DNA from: DRPG01 sp964655065
Lineage (GTDB): Bacteria; Myxococcota_A; UBA796; GCA-2862545
DNA length: 64,000 nucleotides
NCBI GenBank assembly: GCA_964655065.1
Contig: CAZZLC010000021.1
Span: forward strand, 1-64,000
Reading direction: 5' to 3'
How positions within the stretch are numbered: the stretch's first letter is position 1; the number at the start of each line of letters is the position of its first letter. Below the pieces are notes generated by a model that did not search any database, had not been told where the DNA came from, and saw only the letters and a program-made list of their open reading frames with translations. The position numbers and the translations under genes were made by a program. This document shows positions 61,788 through 64,000 of the stretch, piece after piece.

Positions 61788-63908
61788 TCAGCCCCGAATG
61801 TCGAGGGTGAGGGCCATGCTGGGGGGTGGCGGGGGCTCCTTGCCCTCGGGCACCTCCGGCTCGGGCCAGCTCTCCTCGTCGACCCGGAACTCGATGAGAC
61901 CGAAGCGATCACGGAGGCAACGCAACACGCGACCGTTCTGGTTCTTCGACCGCTCGTCGAGCTCCACGCGGACCGTGCCGCGACGCGAGAACGTGAGGGT
62001 GGTGTTCATGACTCCGGCGATCTCCTCACCCTCGGCCACCATGTCGCTCATGCAGTAGTCGATGGCGGGGAAGTCGTGAGCGATCCGGTCCTTGACGAAG
62101 CTCGCACCACCGACGCTGTTGGCGACCACCGCGGGCACGGACCCGAGCGACGCCCGGAAGCTGGTGGGGGCCTCGGCCTCGAAGACCTGCATCGCCTCGG
62201 CGCGCAGCGCCTGCGGGTGGTCGGTGGTGAACTTGCACCACTTGCCGCTGTCCTCGAGAAGCCCTTCCTCTCCGACCTTCATGAGGGCGGGGAGGCAGTT
62301 GAAGGGCAGATCCTTGACTCGCGAGGTCTCGTCGAGCGTGACGTGCATCCCGCGGGCCTCGGTATCGGCGAACACCGCATCGGCGTACTTGACGGGGACG
62401 TCGTCCTCGCCGGAGCCGAACCAGGCCACCACGCCGTGGTTGATCGGACGCTGGCCCCCGATGGACCACACTTCCTTCTCGAGGTCGCGGTCTGCACCGG
62501 CGACGAGCTCGATCGGGAGGAACGTGACCTGGAAGAAGTCGAGCTCGGCCGGTACCTCGGGCTTGGTCTCGAGCTCACGCTGGCGCTGGACGTACTGGAG
62601 CGCCCGGCCCTCCTCCTCGGCGCGGAGGAGGAGCAGCGCCGAGCCGCCCGCCTTCTCGACGATGTCGGGGATCTCGGCGGCGGACTCGCCCGAGCCCACC
62701 ACGATGAGGGGACGAAGAGCCGAGAACTGGGCCACGTCCTCGAGGGCTGCGCCGTCCGCCTCCCAGCCCGTGCCGGTCCAACGGTGGACCCGACGCCACA
62801 GCGAGCGCTTCTCGGGCTCGGCGTCGGGCGGCGAGCCCGCGGGTAGCGGGACGGTCTCGGTCTTCCACTGGATCACGTCGCCGAAACCGCCCTTGATGGG
62901 CGAGACGCCCACGACCTCGTCGTCGATCTCGAGCAGCGCGTCGGGAAGGTCGGAGCCGATCTCGGCGAACACCTCGGTGGCCGGGGCGCTGTGCGCGATG
63001 GCGGCGAGGCTCGATACCTGCCAGTCCTCGACGGCGCGTACCGAGCCGAGCAGACCGAGCATCACGAGCAACGCGGCGACGTCGAACAGGGTGAAGCGCT
63101 CCACGACATCGGAGAGCTCGTAGTAGAAGCCGGCGAAGGCCACGGCGAGCGCGAAGCCGAACGCGATCCAGGCGATGGCCTGGCTCGGCTGCAGCACGTC
63201 CATGTAGAGGTTGAGTGCCTCGGCGAGCGACGCCGCGTTGGTGGCCAGTCCCGAAGGGCCGAACATCGCGATCTCGATGTCCTCGGTGGCCGCGCGGGTG
63301 GCGTACGACATGCCGAGGAGCGCGGAGAGCGCCGCGGTGAACCGCATGCCCGCCACCCGGTGCGCCTCCTCGTACTCGGCACGACGAAGCGCGGCGAACG
63401 CGACCCCGAAGCCGCTGTAGCCGAGGATGGCCACCAGCCAGATGCCGTGCGACAGCTGGTACTCGTCGGCCACAACATAGACGAGGGAGCAGCCGGCGAG
63501 GGTGAGGACGATCGACCAGAACGATGCCCAGGGCGTGAAGCGCGCGTGCGGACCGGCCACGAAGGAGCCGAGCCCCGCGGCCCAGGCGCCGGTGGCGAAG
63601 AGGAAGGCCGCCACCCAGCGACTGTCGGCGTCCGCATCCTGCGCCTCGAACAGCCCCTGGAGCGCCTGGTCCACCACCGAGTCGGCCGCGACGCCCGCGC
63701 TGATGATGTTCAGGGCGCCAGTCGCGTAATAGGCCGAGACGAGAGCCCCCGCTCCGGCGACCAGCAGGGGAACCACGGCGAACGCCGACAGCGGAACCCG
63801 ACGCTTCGTCGCGGCGATGGCGCCCAGCGCGAGGATGGCCAGCAGGCCGACCGCGCCGAGTCCAACGAAGACGAGGCTGATGCCACCGCCCGCACTGCTC
63901 ATTTCCAT
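61788..63908 (-). CDS. Unknown multi-span membrane protein with large soluble C-terminus
   Basis: A 706-residue protein not recognised as a known family. About eight membrane spans lie in residues 8-290 (first at 8-30, GGISLVFVGLGAVGLLAILA), followed by a soluble region of some 410 residues with mixed alpha/beta sequence, including two regular Asp/Glu-rich halves (VGVSPIKGGFGDVIQW and VTFLPIELVAGADRD), and a Pro/Glu tail ending SMALTLDIRG. The C-terminal half faintly resembles ExbD/AgmX-like periplasmic modules. The adjacent pyrF gives no clue. The start has a second Met two codons on. Confidence 0.65.
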   Translation of the reverse strand: MEMSSAGGGISLVFVGLGAVGLLAILALGAIAATKRRVPLSAFAVVPLLVAGAGALVSAYYATGALNIISAGVAADSVVDQALQGLFEAQDADADSRWVAAFLFATGAWAAGLGSFVAGPHARFTPWASFWSIVLTLAGCSLVYVVADEYQLSHGIWLVAILGYSGFGVAFAALRRAEYEEAHRVAGMRFTAALSALLGMSYATRAATEDIEIAMFGPSGLATNAASLAEALNLYMDVLQPSQAIAWIAFGFALAVAFAGFYYELSDVVERFTLFDVAALLVMLGLLGSVRAVEDWQVSSLAAIAHSAPATEVFAEIGSDLPDALLEIDDEVVGVSPIKGGFGDVIQWKTETVPLPAGSPPDAEPEKRSLWRRVHRWTGTGWEADGAALEDVAQFSALRPLIVVGSGESAAEIPDIVEKAGGSALLLLRAEEEGRALQYVQRQRELETKPEVPAELDFFQVTFLPIELVAGADRDLEKEVWSIGGQRPINHGVVAWFGSGEDDVPVKYADAVFADTEARGMHVTLDETSRVKDLPFNCLPALMKVGEEGLLEDSGKWCKFTTDHPQALRAEAMQVFEAEAPTSFRASLGSVPAVVANSVGGASFVKDRIAHDFPAIDYCMSDMVAEGEEIAGVMNTTLTFSRRGTVRVELDERSKNQNGRVLRCLRDRFGLIEFRVDEESWPEPEVPEGKEPPPPPSMALTLDIRG

Positions 63909-63923
63909 TTCAGCCCACTCCGG

Positions 63924-63963
63924 ATCATACGAGGCCGGAGCCTAACCCGAGGGGTGCTGTCAA
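63924..63963 (-). promoter_or_regulatory. Possible promoter elements before the large membrane protein
   Basis: On the minus strand a TTGACA (63963-63958) and a TATGAT (63929-63924) occur in the leader, but 28 bases separate them, too far for one sigma-70 promoter. Each may belong to a different partner element. Reported with low confidence. Confidence 0.25.
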
Positions 63964-64000
63964 TTTGTCTGCGGTAGGTCAAGGGCGGTGGCCCCGGAGG

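Noticed and set aside
1..64000. tRNA, rRNA, CRISPR arrays, insertion sequences and prophage genes
   Set aside because: None seen in the intergenic regions or among the coding frames; no transposase, integrase or repeat array was recognised.

Overview
The window is one dense stretch of a very GC-rich genome: about 50 protein genes on both strands, short or overlapping intergenic regions, and no gap above 300 bases apart from one 100-N assembly gap (49333-49432). GTG, TTG and apparently CTG starts are frequent. The protein set points to a predatory/social delta-proteobacterial lineage (Myxococcota-like): an MglA-family small GTPase relative, a GspC/PDZ-like protein, AgmX/PglI-like surface lipoproteins, PrkA, many lipoproteins with thread-like spacers, a RegB/RegA redox pair and a probable selenoprotein. 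This assignment is inference from gene content. The N gap suggests a draft or metagenome assembly.

Layout. 1-8 kb: the end of an EF-G gene, an ATPase fused to a SLOG-like domain, a GT39-type glycosyltransferase, a PDZ protein, a CoaB-Nudix fusion and the redox two-component pair regB-regA. 7.7-14.2 kb, minus strand: thiG-thiE, a beta-propeller-like lipoprotein, a 45-residue membrane protein, a bacterial ILVBL/HACL2-like ThDP enzyme, endonuclease III and a patatin. 14.4-21.3 kb: a large AgmX-like lipoprotein, then a GPH-type transporter overlapping a redoxin gene with an in-frame UGA and a SECIS-like hairpin, then prkA behind a sigma-54-type promoter. 21.4-25.5 kb: a zinc-ribbon/TPR protein, ArfB and RsmB (translation rescue and rRNA methylation), then an NAD-binding protein and a membrane protein on the other strand. 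25.6-32.5 kb: an M16 metalloprotease, an SGNH-like protein, a zinc-ribbon protein and Lgt.

32.6-39 kb holds four closely spaced plus-strand genes that look like a membrane-bound signalling or proteolysis system: a membrane-anchored MglA-like protein with a broken P-loop, a Tat lipoprotein with a YkuD-like H/C pair and a peptidoglycan-binding domain, an FHA-TM-trypsin protein with an intact catalytic triad, and a TPR protein ending in a degenerate protein-kinase fold. 39-44.3 kb is a tripartite efflux system in which the RND pump and TolC-like channel form one polypeptide. 44.5-47.5 kb is sugar/surface polysaccharide metabolism (formyltransferase, GT4, GalE). The rest contains a hydrolase, an AraC/GyrI regulator cut by the gap, RecJ, a TonB-dependent receptor with its lipoprotein, a LolB-like lipoprotein, an MFS permease, a lone CpaB, a SWIM/SNF2 helicase, a BolA-Grx4 pair, PyrF and a large unknown membrane protein.

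The strongest leads are the probable selenoprotein, the FHA-protease/pseudokinase/pseudo-GTPase cluster, the RND-TolC fusion and the CoaB-Nudix fusion.
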